Source: Polaribacter litorisediminis
Lineage (GTDB): Bacteria; Bacteroidota; Bacteroidia; Flavobacteriales; Flavobacteriaceae
DNA length: 64,000 nucleotides
Assembly: GCF_019968605.1 (NCBI RefSeq)
Contig: NZ_CP082966.1
Location: 248,001 to 312,000 of the forward strand
Direction of reading: 5' to 3'
Of the stretch, positions 8,509 to 16,995 are shown piece by piece. The notes beneath the pieces are model-generated. The model was given only the letters and a program-made list of their open reading frames with translations, was not told where the DNA came from and searched no databases. The position numbers and the translations under genes are program-made. Each line of letters starts with the position of its first letter. The stretch's first letter is position 1.

Positions 8509-9510
8509 ATGAAAACAAAATACTTCTTTTTATTCGGACTAATTCTTTTACAGTTATCGTGTAAAAGTCAAACCAAAAAAATTAATGGATTAAGTTTTGT
8601 GGCATCAAGAGATACCATTGATGCTACTCATATAGCCCCAGTTATTAAGGCGCAAAGTAATTATGTTGCCTTGATGCCTTTTGGTTTTATTAGAGAATTA
8701 GCATCGCCAAAAATAACACATAACTCAAATAGGCAATGGTTTGGAGAAACTAAAAACGGATTGTTACAATATGCAAAACAGTTTCAAAAAAACACCATAA
8801 AAGTGATGGTAAAACCTCAAATTTGGGTTTGGCGTGGAGAATTTACAGGTGATATCGCAATGGATTCTGAAGAAAAATGGACTATTTTAGAAGAATCATA
8901 TTCAGATTTTATTTTAACCTATGCAAGAGCAGCACAAGAAATTAGGGCAGATATGTTTTGTATCGGCACAGAATTGGAGAAATTTGTAATGCAAAGACCA
9001 CAATATTGGCAAAAACTAATTTTAGAAATTAGAAAAATATTTGAAGGAAAATTAACATATGCTGCAAATTGGGACGAATTTAAAAGGGTTCCTTTTTGGG
9101 GAGAAATTGATTTGATTGGGATTGATGCTTATTTTCCTTTGAGTGATAAAAAATCGCCCACAATACAAGAATTTGAAAGTGGATGGAAACCTCATAAAGA
9201 AGAAATTATGAGAATTCAAAAAAAGTTCGATAGACCTATTTTATTCACCGAATTTGGTTATCGAAGTATGGATTTTAATGGCAAACAACCTTGGGATTCT
9301 AATAGAGTAGAAGGGAATATAAATTTACAAGCTCAGTCAGATGCTTTAAAGGCGATACACAATCAGTTTTGGAATGAAGACTGGTTTGCCGGTGGTTTTA
9401 TTTGGAAATGGTTTCACAGGCATGATTATGTTGGAGGAGAAAATAACAATAGATTTACACCACAAAATAAACCTGCCGAAGTCTTAATTCAGCAATTATA
9501 TAAGCAATAG
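8509..9510 (+). CDS. GH113-like glycoside hydrolase lipoprotein (probable beta-mannanase fold)
   Basis: A 333-residue protein with a lipoprotein signal peptide (lipobox LQLSC, lipidated Cys18), so it is probably anchored at the outer membrane or surface. The remainder matches a TIM-barrel clan GH-A enzyme of the GH113 type: likely acid/base Glu155 in CIGTELEKF after strand 4 and likely nucleophile Glu248 in ILFTEFGYRS after strand 7, with aromatic residues (WVWRG, FIWKWFHRHD) lining the cleft. Characterised GH113 members are beta-1,4-mannanases, but most flavobacterial homologues are untested. It is monocistronic on the plus strand with no polysaccharide utilisation genes beside it. The fold and catalytic pair are well supported; mannan as substrate is an inference. 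Confidence 0.82.
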   Translation: MKTKYFFLFGLILLQLSCKSQTKKINGLSFVASRDTIDATHIAPVIKAQSNYVALMPFGFIRELASPKITHNSNRQWFGETKNGLLQYAKQFQKNTIKVMVKPQIWVWRGEFTGDIAMDSEEKWTILEESYSDFILTYARAAQEIRADMFCIGTELEKFVMQRPQYWQKLILEIRKIFEGKLTYAANWDEFKRVPFWGEIDLIGIDAYFPLSDKKSPTIQEFESGWKPHKEEIMRIQKKFDRPILFTEFGYRSMDFNGKQPWDSNRVEGNINLQAQSDALKAIHNQFWNEDWFAGGFIWKWFHRHDYVGGENNNRFTPQNKPAEVLIQQLYKQ

Positions 9511-9562
9511 CTTTTTTTGTAAAAACGTGATAAATGTCTTAAAAAATATTCGAAAAAAAACT

Positions 9563-9570
9563 TATATTTG
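9563..9570 (+). promoter_or_regulatory. Candidate -7 box of the universal stress protein gene
   Basis: TATATTTG is an exact TAnnTTTG match 25 bases before the ATG at 9595, giving a short leader. A TGTC about 25 bases upstream is at best a weak -33 box. Confidence 0.5.
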
Positions 9571-9594
9571 TTCAGTATTTAAAAATAATTACCT

Positions 9595-10428
9595 ATGAAA
9601 AAGATAATAATACCCGTAGATTTCTCTGAATATTCAGAGTTCGCATTGAGAGCCGCTGCACTTTTATCAAAAAAAATAGACATTTTGGTTTATGCAGTGC
9701 ACATGTTAGATTTACCAGATGTAAGTTTATCACAAAGTAATGAGTATAGCCAAGAAAAAACCATACTTATTACAAAGTTAGCAGAAAAAAGATTTAAAAA
9801 TTTTCTAGAGAAAGATTATTTAGCAGGCGTTAAAGTGATACCTATTATTAAGAGTTCTAAAGTCTTTAGTGAGTTGAATTCAATTGTAAACGAAGTGGAT
9901 GCAGACTTTATAATTATGGGTTCTCATGGGTCAAGTGGGTTAAAAGAATTCTTCTTCGGCTCTAATACAGAAAAAGTAATTAGATATGCGGATGTACCTG
10001 TTTTAGTCTTGAAAAATGAGTTGCGAGATGTTAATTTTTCTGATATTGTTATTGCTACAGATTTTTCTGAAGAATCAATTGTTGGCTTTAAAAAGGTATT
10101 AAATTCATTAGACTTTTTTAATGCTAGAAAACATCTTTTATATGTAAATTTACCTAACGAAAATTTTAAGACAACTCCAGAAATGGACTTTCTTGCAAAT
10201 AATTTTTTAATGCAAGCAGAAGGAAATATCGATAGATTAATCAATGTTAATTTTGTTTGTGCAAAATCTATTGAAGAGGGGATTTTAACATTTTCAGATG
10301 TAATAGGAGCAGATTTAATAACGCTCATTACAAATGGTAGAAAAGGACTGTCTCATATTTTCTCTGGAAGTATTTCTGAAGATATTTCAAACCATTCATC
10401 TTTACCAATCATGACTTTTAAAATGTAA
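9595..10428 (+). CDS. Tandem-domain universal stress protein (UspA family)
   Basis: A 277-residue cytoplasmic protein made of two Usp domains. Domain 1 (about 1-142) begins MKKIIIPVDFSEYSEFALRA and has the nucleotide-binding signature GSHGSSGLKEFFFGS followed by DVPVLVLK. Domain 2 (about 147-277) begins IVIATDFSEES and ends NGRKGLSHIFSGSISEDI, a less perfect copy of the ATP-binding motif. Family members bind ATP or AMP and support survival under starvation or oxidative stress; no enzymatic role is established. It stands alone between the GH113-like gene and a long gene-poor region, with its own promoter-like -7 box. Confidence 0.93.
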   Translation: MKKIIIPVDFSEYSEFALRAAALLSKKIDILVYAVHMLDLPDVSLSQSNEYSQEKTILITKLAEKRFKNFLEKDYLAGVKVIPIIKSSKVFSELNSIVNEVDADFIIMGSHGSSGLKEFFFGSNTEKVIRYADVPVLVLKNELRDVNFSDIVIATDFSEESIVGFKKVLNSLDFFNARKHLLYVNLPNENFKTTPEMDFLANNFLMQAEGNIDRLINVNFVCAKSIEEGILTFSDVIGADLITLITNGRKGLSHIFSGSISEDISNHSSLPIMTFKM

Positions 10429-11070
10429 AAGTTAGAATCGTTTAAATAATTAGTGCTGGTTTTTTTATTTCGATCTCTAGATTCGTAAGCATTAATTATA
10501 CAGTGTTCTTTGTAGTTTGTTTATACACAGATATTTTTAGAGATATTTCACTATTCGATCACAGACAAATAATCTTATTCCATTTGTTATTTAGGAAGGC
10601 AAGGTAAAATCAGAATAATGGGCACAAGTTTTATAAAGTAAAGAGCGTTATTGGACAAAAAGCCAATGCAGCTATGCTTATAAATCTTTAGAATTGGTGT
10701 TCATACGATTTTAAACATATAATGTCGTAATAAATCGTTTAATTTTCGCTTCTTTGTTTTAAAAAATCACCATTACAAAAGCGGTACGAATCCTTTTAAA
10801 GTTGAATGAATAAAAAAATAATTCAATTTATTTACACGTTACTATACATCTAAATTGGTGTTAATGATATAGAGGCTTCCATATTCTATTGGATTAATGT
10901 TACCAAAAATCGTGTGTATTTTTAACTTATTTCTTTTTTTTAAAGGTGTATTAGTGCCACAATGCTTCAAAAAAATATAGTTTAAATTGTTTTTTTTGTT
11001 TAAAAACACTTATTCCTTATTCTAGTACATTTATTTTCTAAAAAGCTCAAATACTACTACGCACCTTTTT
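10429..11070. other. Gene-poor AT-rich region
   Basis: About 640 bases with no ORF that has a plausible start, length and composition. It contains a second copy of the AATAAATCGTTTA motif at 10729-10741, also found at 8386-8398. No terminator with a clear T-tract was recognised after the universal stress protein gene. Confidence 0.5.
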
Positions 11071-11104
11071 TTGGCATTTAGACCTTTATTTAATTGTAAA
11101 TTTG
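11071..11104 (+). promoter_or_regulatory. Promoter with -33 and -7 boxes upstream of the 75-residue ORF
   Basis: TTG at 11071-11073 (within TTTTTTTG) and TAAATTTG at 11097-11104 are separated by 23 bases, within the range known for flavobacterial promoters. The implied start site is about 30 bases upstream of the ATG at 11143, which supports that this small ORF is expressed. Confidence 0.5.
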
Positions 11105-11142
11105 AATATCAATAATTTATAAACTTATAATTTCCCCCAATT

Positions 11143-11370
11143 ATGAAAACGAATACTTTAAAACAATTAGCAATTCTTTTGACCTGTGCAATAGGTCTTT
11201 ATACTACAGGTCTTAATCTAGTTACAATACCTAGCATACAATCTTTATCAGATGCAGCGACTGTTATGACTTTTTTCTCTTGTTTCTTCCCTTTCTCAAT
11301 TTTATCAATCAACTTATCGATTCAAATGCTAAAAACATTTTTTAAATTTTTTAAGTTGACAACATACTAG
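11143..11370 (+). CDS. Small hydrophobic protein, unknown function
   Basis: A 75-residue ORF starting MKTNTLKQLAILLTC. It has two hydrophobic stretches (about 8-30 and 41-62) separated by a short polar loop (SIQSLSDAA) and ends in a basic, Phe-rich tail, so it would be a small inner-membrane protein with two helices. I do not recognise the family. In favour of it being real: the preceding promoter-like boxes, an ATG with a usual leader length, and membrane-protein-like composition. Against: its neighbourhood is a gene-poor, AT-rich region and no homologue is present in the window. Confidence 0.45.
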   Translation: MKTNTLKQLAILLTCAIGLYTTGLNLVTIPSIQSLSDAATVMTFFSCFFPFSILSINLSIQMLKTFFKFFKLTTY

Positions 11371-11575
11371 TCTTCATTGTGAATTGTTTAAGCTAATTAG
11401 GTTTTTAAATTTAAATCAACATCAGATTTAAGAAAAGTATATGTCTAATTTTTTTAAAAAGTGATTTTAATGGATATAGTTTGCATCTAATGAAGATTTA
11501 AACAGTTCTCTAAATCGTAAATAGGATCAGTATTAAACAAAATCATTTAATTATAAGGAAAAAATTAAACTTTAG

Positions 11576-11861
11576 CATGACTACGGTCATGGGGATACAG
11601 GAACTAATTATTTAACTTTGACGAGTCTTATAAATTTAATTTTTTATTAATATTAAAGTTGAAGCCTTGCATAATTTAAAAAGAAATTTAGCCTGATTAT
11701 TTATAGTTTTATTGTTAAAACTCCATTTAATATCTAATAAGTGATGAAGCTTTTAAAAAATTATCTAGATACTACAAATTAAATAAGGAAGTGTAAATAC
11801 TGTAGGGTGTATTTATACGATTCTGGAGCGTCTTAAGAAAAAAATTAAGGCGCTTTTTTTT
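11576..11861 (+). ncRNA. Candidate structured small RNA with 3' terminator
   Basis: Three local structures line up on the plus strand with no ORF around them. CATGAC-TACG-GTCATG (11576-11591) is a perfect stem closed as C(UACG)G, an extra-stable UNCG tetraloop. GTGTAAATAC/GTATTTATAC (11791-11800 with 11809-11818) is a 10-bp stem with one G-U pair and loop TGTAGGGT. It is followed directly by a canonical intrinsic terminator (11827-11861). A terminator that serves no gene is strong evidence for a transcript ending there. The 5' end is unknown: no clear TAnnTTTG promoter was found upstream, so the left boundary given here is only the first stem. Confidence 0.45.
11827..11861 (+). terminator. 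Intrinsic terminator without an upstream gene
   Basis: Arms AGCGTCTTAA (11827-11836) and TTAAGGCGCT (11845-11854) form a 10-bp stem with one G-U pair, loop GAAAAAAA, followed by at least seven T. There is no T-tract on the other side, so it works on the plus strand only. The nearest upstream ORF ends 456 bases earlier. Confidence 0.85.
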
Positions 11862-12231
11862 ATTTAAAACATTACTTAAGTTCAAGTAACAAACGCAAAT
11901 TTTAGAGATAGATATTTTATATTTTTCAGAAGAAAAGAAAGGACAATAGTCTTTTCTTCTTTCTGAACGGATAAATGTCTATATTTCTTCCGTCTAAAAA
12001 TTATAGTAAGACACCTACAATCGCACCTATAAAAGCAATTGTTCTTTAAAATACTTCGTTTATTCTATATACAGCTCATATATTACAAACGTCCTTTTTT
12101 TAGTCTTCAAGATTTAATTTAATCTTAAATTGAAAACAGTTCTTAAAGAATATAAATCATCATAATTTTTTAACAAAAAACTATTTTAATCAATTACAAA
12201 CTTAAGGCTAGAATTATTTTAAAGGAGTAGC

Positions 12232-12302
12232 TAAATTAAAAAAGAAGTAAAGAATTTCTTACATTGAAATTATTGTAAGAACTTCTTTATTTCTTTAATT
12301 TA
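12232..12302. repeat. Long inverted repeat (22-bp stem, extended by flanking arms)
   Basis: Arms 12241-12262 and 12275-12296 pair over 22 positions with one G-U pair and one mismatch around a 12-base loop. Outside them TAAATT and AATTTA pair again after a three-base bulge. On the minus strand the right arm runs into CTTTTTTAATTT, so it could act as a terminator there, but no minus-strand gene precedes it. On the plus strand it has no proper T-tract. Function unknown. Confidence 0.65.
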
Positions 12303-12377
12303 TAATCGTTCAAATCAATTTTGATAAACCCAAAATCTATTCAAAAGAAAAATATTTAAGAATTCTTGTTATAATGA

Positions 12378-12412
12378 ATATCTTATTTTAAAAGAGTAGA
12401 AAGTAATAAATT
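12378..12412. repeat. Imperfect direct repeat, copy 1
   Basis: A 35-base unit containing TATTTTAA and TAGAAAG; 30 of 35 positions match the copy at 12665-12699. The two copies flank the doubtful 62-codon ORF and lie upstream of the LruC lipoprotein gene. Confidence 0.55.
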
Positions 12413-12664
12413 CTGGGTTCAATAATAATTATAAATCATGGGGAGCACTAAAATTACAATACTTTATGTATTGGTTTTAATTTGAATTACTACAATTATG
12501 TATATATCATCTAGTTTAATTAAGGTTCTTTTCGATTTATCGAAAGAAAAAAATGCTCATCATCGATATAGAACGTTTAAAAGTTGTATAATACAATATT
12601 TTAAAGCTATAAGTTTTAATTTTATTGTTCATGAAAGCCTCTATTCGAATTTATTTTGTGATAA

Positions 12665-12699
12665 ATATCATATTTTAACAGCATAGAAAGCAATAAATT
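12665..12699. repeat. Imperfect direct repeat, copy 2
   Basis: Second copy of the unit at 12378-12412, 287 bases apart, ending 86 bases before the LruC lipoprotein start. Differences fall at five scattered positions. It may be a duplicated promoter or regulator site, or a relic of a small duplication. Confidence 0.55.
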
Positions 12700-12785
12700 T
12701 ATAAGGTGATAAGAATGAAATGAATCAATCTAAAAATTATTTTTTTTACCTAATGATTAAACAGGAAACCCTAAAACCAATACAT

Positions 12786-15041
12786 ATGAAAACAAAATTT
12801 TTTACCCTAATTTTTTTTCTAGCACTTTTTCAAAGTTGTAGTAATGAATTTACAAAAGAAGTTTCAGAACCCGTAGATTATATTACGGATGATATCACAA
12901 CTTTAGTAGTTCCAGAAGGTCATGACTTAAGACCTATTGCCTTACAAAATACAAGTATCAATTTGTCCGAAACATCTCGTGCAGACATGGTAAGAGTGAA
13001 AGTATTTGAAGTGGAAGACGGTAACTATAAGTTATTATATAGTGGTGTAATCGATAGAGAAACATCAATAAATAATGTAGTTAAAGTGCCAAATCACATC
13101 CGTTTATTATCGGTACAAGCTGATTTGGCCATAGGAACCAGAGAATGGATTCTAACCCCTAGTGAATTACAAAATTTAGTTATTGAAGATGAAATTGTAC
13201 CAGATGTGGATGCAGATGAAAACAAAAGTGCTACTTCGGGAAAATCAAGTGCTAAGACCTCATCTAAAACAAGCGCATTCGTAGCTGGTGATGAACCGCC
13301 AACTTGGGACTGTGGTGATTTCGATGAATTTACGGGAAATGACAATGACGATTTTAGTATTACAAACAGTTCAACGCAAGGAATTAATGTAGATAAAAAA
13401 ACAACCATATACATTTGTAGTGGTGGTTCTTGGAATCCAAGTTTTTTAAATGATAATGGTGGTAAACTTGAAATATATGTAGGGGAAGGAGCTACTTTAA
13501 CACTTTCAGGAACTATAAATTCAACTATTTACAATGTAGGTACCTTTAATGGTGTCAATATAAATATTTCAAAAGATGCAGCATTTGATAACTGGGGAAC
13601 AACCAATATAGTAGGTAATTTAAGTGCTAGTTCCAAAGATATTAATATTTATAACGGAACTTGCAATGTTTCTGGATCGGTAGATTTAACAGAAAACGGT
13701 CATTTAGATGTAGATGGAGGAAGACTTGCTATCGGCGGACATGTAACAAATTCAGGAACGTTTCATAACAAAGTAAACTCTGAAACTGTTGTTGCGGGTA
13801 ACTTTACAATTAATGGCAACGGATCTTTTAGCAATGAATGTAAAACCACTATTGCTGGTAATTTTATCAATAATAAAAAAGTTGATTTTACAAACGCTTC
13901 TTATACGGTTATTGCAGGTAGTTTTATCAATAATTCAGACAGTGAAGTAACGATTAAAGAAGGTTCTGTTTTTAAATCGGCAAGTATTCAGTCTAATGCT
14001 AAAATAAAAGGAAGCAAGGCATATTCTGTTATAGAAACAGGGGCTATCACATTTGTTGGTAACTCATCAGGCTTTGAAGGAGAATTAGATATCTGTTCCG
14101 ATAGTTTTACCGAAAGTATGAGAAATAATAAAGTTATAAATACTTGTGATACTTTTATTTCTCCAAGTGCATGCTCATTAGGTTATAATAATGTGATAGA
14201 TGAAGATAATGATGGTGTTATTGCGGGTGTAGATGTAGATGACAATAACCCTAATGTAGCTTCTTACAACTTTCCACAAGGAGAAGGTAGTTTTTATACT
14301 TCGTTATATGAGGATTTGTATCCATGTATGGGAGATTACGATTTAAATGACTTTGTACATAATTATAGTTACCAAGAAGGAGTTTTAAATGGCGTAATCA
14401 ACGAAATTAAGTTCGATTATAAATTTCCGGCAATCGGAGCTGGTTTTAATAATAGCTTTGTTTTAAGAGTGATGGATGATGGCGATACTGCAGTTTTAAC
14501 TTTAGATGCAGCGAGTGCTTATGATAGTGCAGAAATTACAAGAGTGCATGATACCGAAAATAATACAACGTTGTTTGTCTTCAATAACATAAAATCGATT
14601 TATACTAGTAATACAGGGGCAATCATAAATACCGTTCGAATTGATTATGCAAATATTCCAGTAATCTCAGGAACCGTTACCAAGATCAACGGTGCTTATG
14701 ACGAGTTTATATTGCAAAACGGAGAAATGGGGCATGAAATACATCCTTTATACAATGAGTTACATCGTAATTTTGCGGCTTTAAATTCGCCTTCTATGTA
14801 TAATGACGAGAATAACTTTTCACGTTGTGATGATAAGTCTTCAGGCACTAACCTCTTTGTTAACAATAATGGGTTTCCTTGGGTGTTAACAGATCTTCCT
14901 GTTGATTTACCTTGGCCTAAAGAAGGTATTTCAATTTTAGAAGCATTTCCTAATTTTGATGATTTTGTAACGTCAAATCCTGCATTAGATTGGTATACAA
15001 ATATTAATGGCAATAGAAATTCGGCTAATTTAATTGAATAG
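12786..15041 (+). CDS. LruC-domain surface lipoprotein
   Basis: I place the start at the ATG at 12786 rather than the one at 12720, because it begins a clean lipoprotein signal (MKTKFFTLIFFLALFQSCSN); the product is 751 residues. The N-terminal region (about 20-150) is a beta-rich domain; residues 150-175 are a Ser/Lys-rich linker; about 200-430 is a repetitive beta-solenoid-like part with recurring AGNF-INN units; a Ca-binding-like segment DEDNDGVIAGVDVDDNNPN lies near 470-490. The C-terminal 240 residues form a LruC domain with its signature LYEDLYPCMGDYDLNDF (about 507-523). LruC proteins are surface or secreted proteins of Bacteroidetes and Leptospira of unknown biochemical role. It is monocistronic, ends in a strong terminator, and has an unusually long gene-free upstream region. 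Confidence 0.88.
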   Translation: MKTKFFTLIFFLALFQSCSNEFTKEVSEPVDYITDDITTLVVPEGHDLRPIALQNTSINLSETSRADMVRVKVFEVEDGNYKLLYSGVIDRETSINNVVKVPNHIRLLSVQADLAIGTREWILTPSELQNLVIEDEIVPDVDADENKSATSGKSSAKTSSKTSAFVAGDEPPTWDCGDFDEFTGNDNDDFSITNSSTQGINVDKKTTIYICSGGSWNPSFLNDNGGKLEIYVGEGATLTLSGTINSTIYNVGTFNGVNINISKDAAFDNWGTTNIVGNLSASSKDINIYNGTCNVSGSVDLTENGHLDVDGGRLAIGGHVTNSGTFHNKVNSETVVAGNFTINGNGSFSNECKTTIAGNFINNKKVDFTNASYTVIAGSFINNSDSEVTIKEGSVFKSASIQSNAKIKGSKAYSVIETGAITFVGNSSGFEGELDICSDSFTESMRNNKVINTCDTFISPSACSLGYNNVIDEDNDGVIAGVDVDDNNPNVASYNFPQGEGSFYTSLYEDLYPCMGDYDLNDFVHNYSYQEGVLNGVINEIKFDYKFPAIGAGFNNSFVLRVMDDGDTAVLTLDAASAYDSAEITRVHDTENNTTLFVFNNIKSIYTSNTGAIINTVRIDYANIPVISGTVTKINGAYDEFILQNGEMGHEIHPLYNELHRNFAALNSPSMYNDENNFSRCDDKSSGTNLFVNNNGFPWVLTDLPVDLPWPKEGISILEAFPNFDDFVTSNPALDWYTNINGNRNSANLIE

Positions 15042-15073
15042 CACATTAATACAGTGCAACCATTAGCTTACAA

Positions 15074-15120
15074 AGGCTCTCCATACTATTGAATTAATCA
15101 ATATGGAGAGTCTTTTTTTT
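15074..15120 (+). terminator. Intrinsic terminator of the LruC gene
   Basis: Arms AGGCTCTCCATA and TATGGAGAGTCT pair over 12 bp with one G-U; an inner TATTG/CAATA stem extends it, and eight T follow. It lies 33 bases after the stop codon. Confidence 0.9.
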
Positions 15121-15171
15121 GGCTCATTTTTCTTGATAATTGAAATAGTTTGTTTTTAAAAATCAAAAAGA

Positions 15172-16008
15172 TCAGTATTTTAAACCTTTTGTCAAACTAC
15201 TATAAAAAACACCTTGGTCGTTCATAAAAGTGCTTTTTTTGTTGTTTAAATTTAAGGAGTCTCCATTAAAATCAGTAGCTTTTAGATTTAATTCTTGAAA
15301 GATGCAAGCAGTAGCTGCAAAATCCCAAATGCTACCACCACCTTTTTCTTTTTTAGGTAGTTTTAAGAAGATAGCGGGTGCGTTTTCTGCAACCAAAATA
15401 GCATTTAAAATAGCTCCTGATCCCGAAATTTCTTTCAGTTCTTGTATCTTTAAAGTATTCATTTTATGTTGAATTATTTCTTTAATTTGAGCTTGTTTTG
15501 GGGTGTCATCTAACTTTTTATCCGTTGCATACGTTAAATAGTCATTTGTAGCGGTAACCTCCCATTTTTCACCATTTTTAAAAGCGCCTTTTCCTTTAAT
15601 AGCATAGTAGAGATGGTCTTTGCTAGGGTCGTAAACTACACCAATATGGGGTGTACCATCTTTAGCTACCAAAGCAATGGATACCGAAAACCCTGGGTAT
15701 TTATTGATAAAAGCCAAAGTACCATCCATCGGGTCAATACACCAAAAATAATCTTTTTGAAATCTACTTTCGTCATCTTCGGTTTCTTCGGATAATAAGG
15801 CAATATCAAAGGCAGTACAAGTTGGTTTTAAATGCGAAAAAATAATCTTTTCACAAGCGAGATCTACGGCAGTTACCACTTGTGACCCATAGCTATCACC
15901 TCCTTCTTTTTTTTCGACGATTACCTCTTGATTCATGGCTTTTTGTATGACCTTTCCGGCAGCGAGTGCTGCTTTTATAGCAATTTTTGTAAGGTGTTGT
16001 AAATCCAT
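15172..16008 (-). CDS. Inositol-monophosphatase-family phosphatase (CysQ/bisphosphate nucleotidase-like)
   Basis: A 278-residue member of the Li-sensitive, Mg-dependent phosphatase superfamily. Metal ligands are visible: LLSEETED (Glu74/75), IDPMDGTLAFI (Asp92, Asp95, Gly96, Thr97) and SIWDFAATACIF with the C-terminal WD Asp. The overall arrangement is nearest to 3'(2'),5'-bisphosphate nucleotidases (CysQ) but inositol-1-phosphatase or another sugar phosphatase cannot be excluded. Its ATG follows the stop of the upstream kinase-like gene by one base, so the two are translated from one mRNA. The pairing of a small-molecule kinase and a phosphatase suggests they act on the same or successive metabolites. 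Confidence 0.85.
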   Translation of the reverse strand: MDLQHLTKIAIKAALAAGKVIQKAMNQEVIVEKKEGGDSYGSQVVTAVDLACEKIIFSHLKPTCTAFDIALLSEETEDDESRFQKDYFWCIDPMDGTLAFINKYPGFSVSIALVAKDGTPHIGVVYDPSKDHLYYAIKGKGAFKNGEKWEVTATNDYLTYATDKKLDDTPKQAQIKEIIQHKMNTLKIQELKEISGSGAILNAILVAENAPAIFLKLPKKEKGGGSIWDFAATACIFQELNLKATDFNGDSLNLNNKKSTFMNDQGVFYSSLTKGLKY

Positions 16009-16009
16009 T

Positions 16010-16957
16010 TTAAAGAGTTTTAATGACTGCTTTGGTCAGGCGTTCACTATAGCTATTTATTTTCCAATGCCCCGGACTCCATCCTTTTAAAAACCGATGA
16101 AAATCTGCCCAAGCTACAGGATATAAATCCCGCCATTCTCTCTCTAACGCTTCATTTTTATTTCCCAAAGCCCTTTGTAAATAGCTAAAATACGTGTCTA
16201 GAATTTTAGTTTCTAAGCGTTCACAATCTTCTTCATCCAAACAGCTTCCTATAAAATAAGCAACATCTTTCATGCCGCAACCACCACCTACATACTGAAA
16301 ATCTACTCCTGCTACTTGTCCGTTTTCAGAAAAACAAAAGTTTGCTAATTTGGCATCACCGTGCACCAAAGTTTGGTACATACAAGAGTTTAATTTACGA
16401 TCGATTTTAGCCGCAGCTTCTTTCAAGTCGATATCTTTTAGTGCTTCAAGTTCTTGAGGTCTTGTGTCTAAATGCCAATACGTACCAATTTTCCAAAGGT
16501 CTTCGGGTGTTTTACCCAGATAACTTACATGAAATTTTGCCAACCATTCTAAACAGGCTGCAATGCCGAGCCAAGAAATGTTTTGTTTGCGCAACGAATA
16601 CCCAGCAGCATCTAAATCTTCTAGAACAATGAGCACTTCATCATTTTGATGAGCAATACCATAACATTTGGGCAAACGTGCGGTACTTTGTGCACTATAA
16701 TTTTGATACCAAGCAGTTTCTATTTGATAAGATTTTAGCTTTCGTTGATGTCCTATTTCTGAATTCCATCCTTTAGGATGTAGACTTTGTTCTGGCAGTT
16801 GTATGTGTTTTACGATCACACTTTTTAAGAGACTACCTTGTAAGAAAATGCGCATAATTTTACCATAACCACTCCATAATTCTTGAATGACTTCTTGTTC
16901 TTGCACAGCAGTGGCGCCTGTTTTTTCTAATAATATGGATTTGAAGTAGTTGTTCAT
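16010..16957 (-). CDS. APH/CHK-type small-molecule phosphotransferase
   Basis: A 315-residue protein with the aminoglycoside/choline-kinase-like fold. The catalytic loop is [14 protein letters not shown] (HGDxxxxN) and the metal-binding Asp is in [12 protein letters not shown], standing for the DFG motif; [13 protein letters not shown] is the usual hinge between lobes. It resembles the EcKL/CHK-like bacterial group rather than true antibiotic kinases. Substrates in this group include choline, ecdysteroids and other alcohols; here it is unknown. It is the first gene of a two-gene operon with an inositol-monophosphatase-family enzyme, and its own promoter has both boxes correctly spaced immediately upstream. 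There is no evidence for drug resistance. Confidence 0.85.
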   Translation of the reverse strand: MNNYFKSILLEKTGATAVQEQEVIQELWSGYGKIMRIFLQGSLLKSVIVKHIQLPEQSLHPKGWNSEIGHQRKLKSYQIETAWYQNYSAQSTARLPKCYGIAHQNDEVLIVLEDLDAAGYSLRKQNISWLGIAACLEWLAKFHVSYLGKTPEDLWKIGTYWHLDTRPQELEALKDIDLKEAAAKIDRKLNSCMYQTLVHGDAKLANFCFSENGQVAGVDFQYVGGGCGMKDVAYFIGSCLDEEDCERLETKILDTYFSYLQRALGNKNEALEREWRDLYPVAWADFHRFLKGWSPGHWKINSYSERLTKAVIKTL

Positions 16958-16964
16958 ATGGCAT

Positions 16965-16995
16965 CAAAAATAGAAAATACTTTGCTGTAGGCAAA
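16965..16995 (-). promoter_or_regulatory. Promoter of the kinase-phosphatase operon, near-leaderless
   Basis: Read on the minus strand: TTTG (16995-16992), a 19-base spacer, then TATTTTTG (16972-16965). Both boxes and the spacing fit the flavobacterial consensus exactly. The predicted start of transcription is only a few bases from the ATG at 16957, so the mRNA would have almost no leader. Confidence 0.6.

Larger units (their letters stand above)
11371..12785. other. Gene-poor region with structured elements, upstream of the LruC gene
   Basis: About 1.4 kb without a convincing protein gene. It contains a probable small RNA with a strong terminator (11576-11861), a long inverted repeat (12232-12302) and two 35-base imperfect direct repeats (12378 and 12665). 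A 62-codon ORF at 12498-12686 lies between the direct repeats and is not convincing. The last 80 bases form the leader of the LruC lipoprotein gene. Confidence 0.6.

Noticed and set aside
12498..12686. 62-codon ORF between the two direct repeats
   Set aside because: No promoter box, biased low-complexity AT-rich composition with no recognisable domain, and it spans a repeat copy; likely chance.
14696..15046. 116-codon minus-strand ORF at the end of the LruC gene
   Set aside because: Shadow of the LruC coding frame with no own promoter or family signal.
16010..16957. Aminoglycoside resistance gene
   Set aside because: Only the general APH/CHK fold motifs are present; the neighbour is an IMPase-family phosphatase and nothing indicates a drug substrate.
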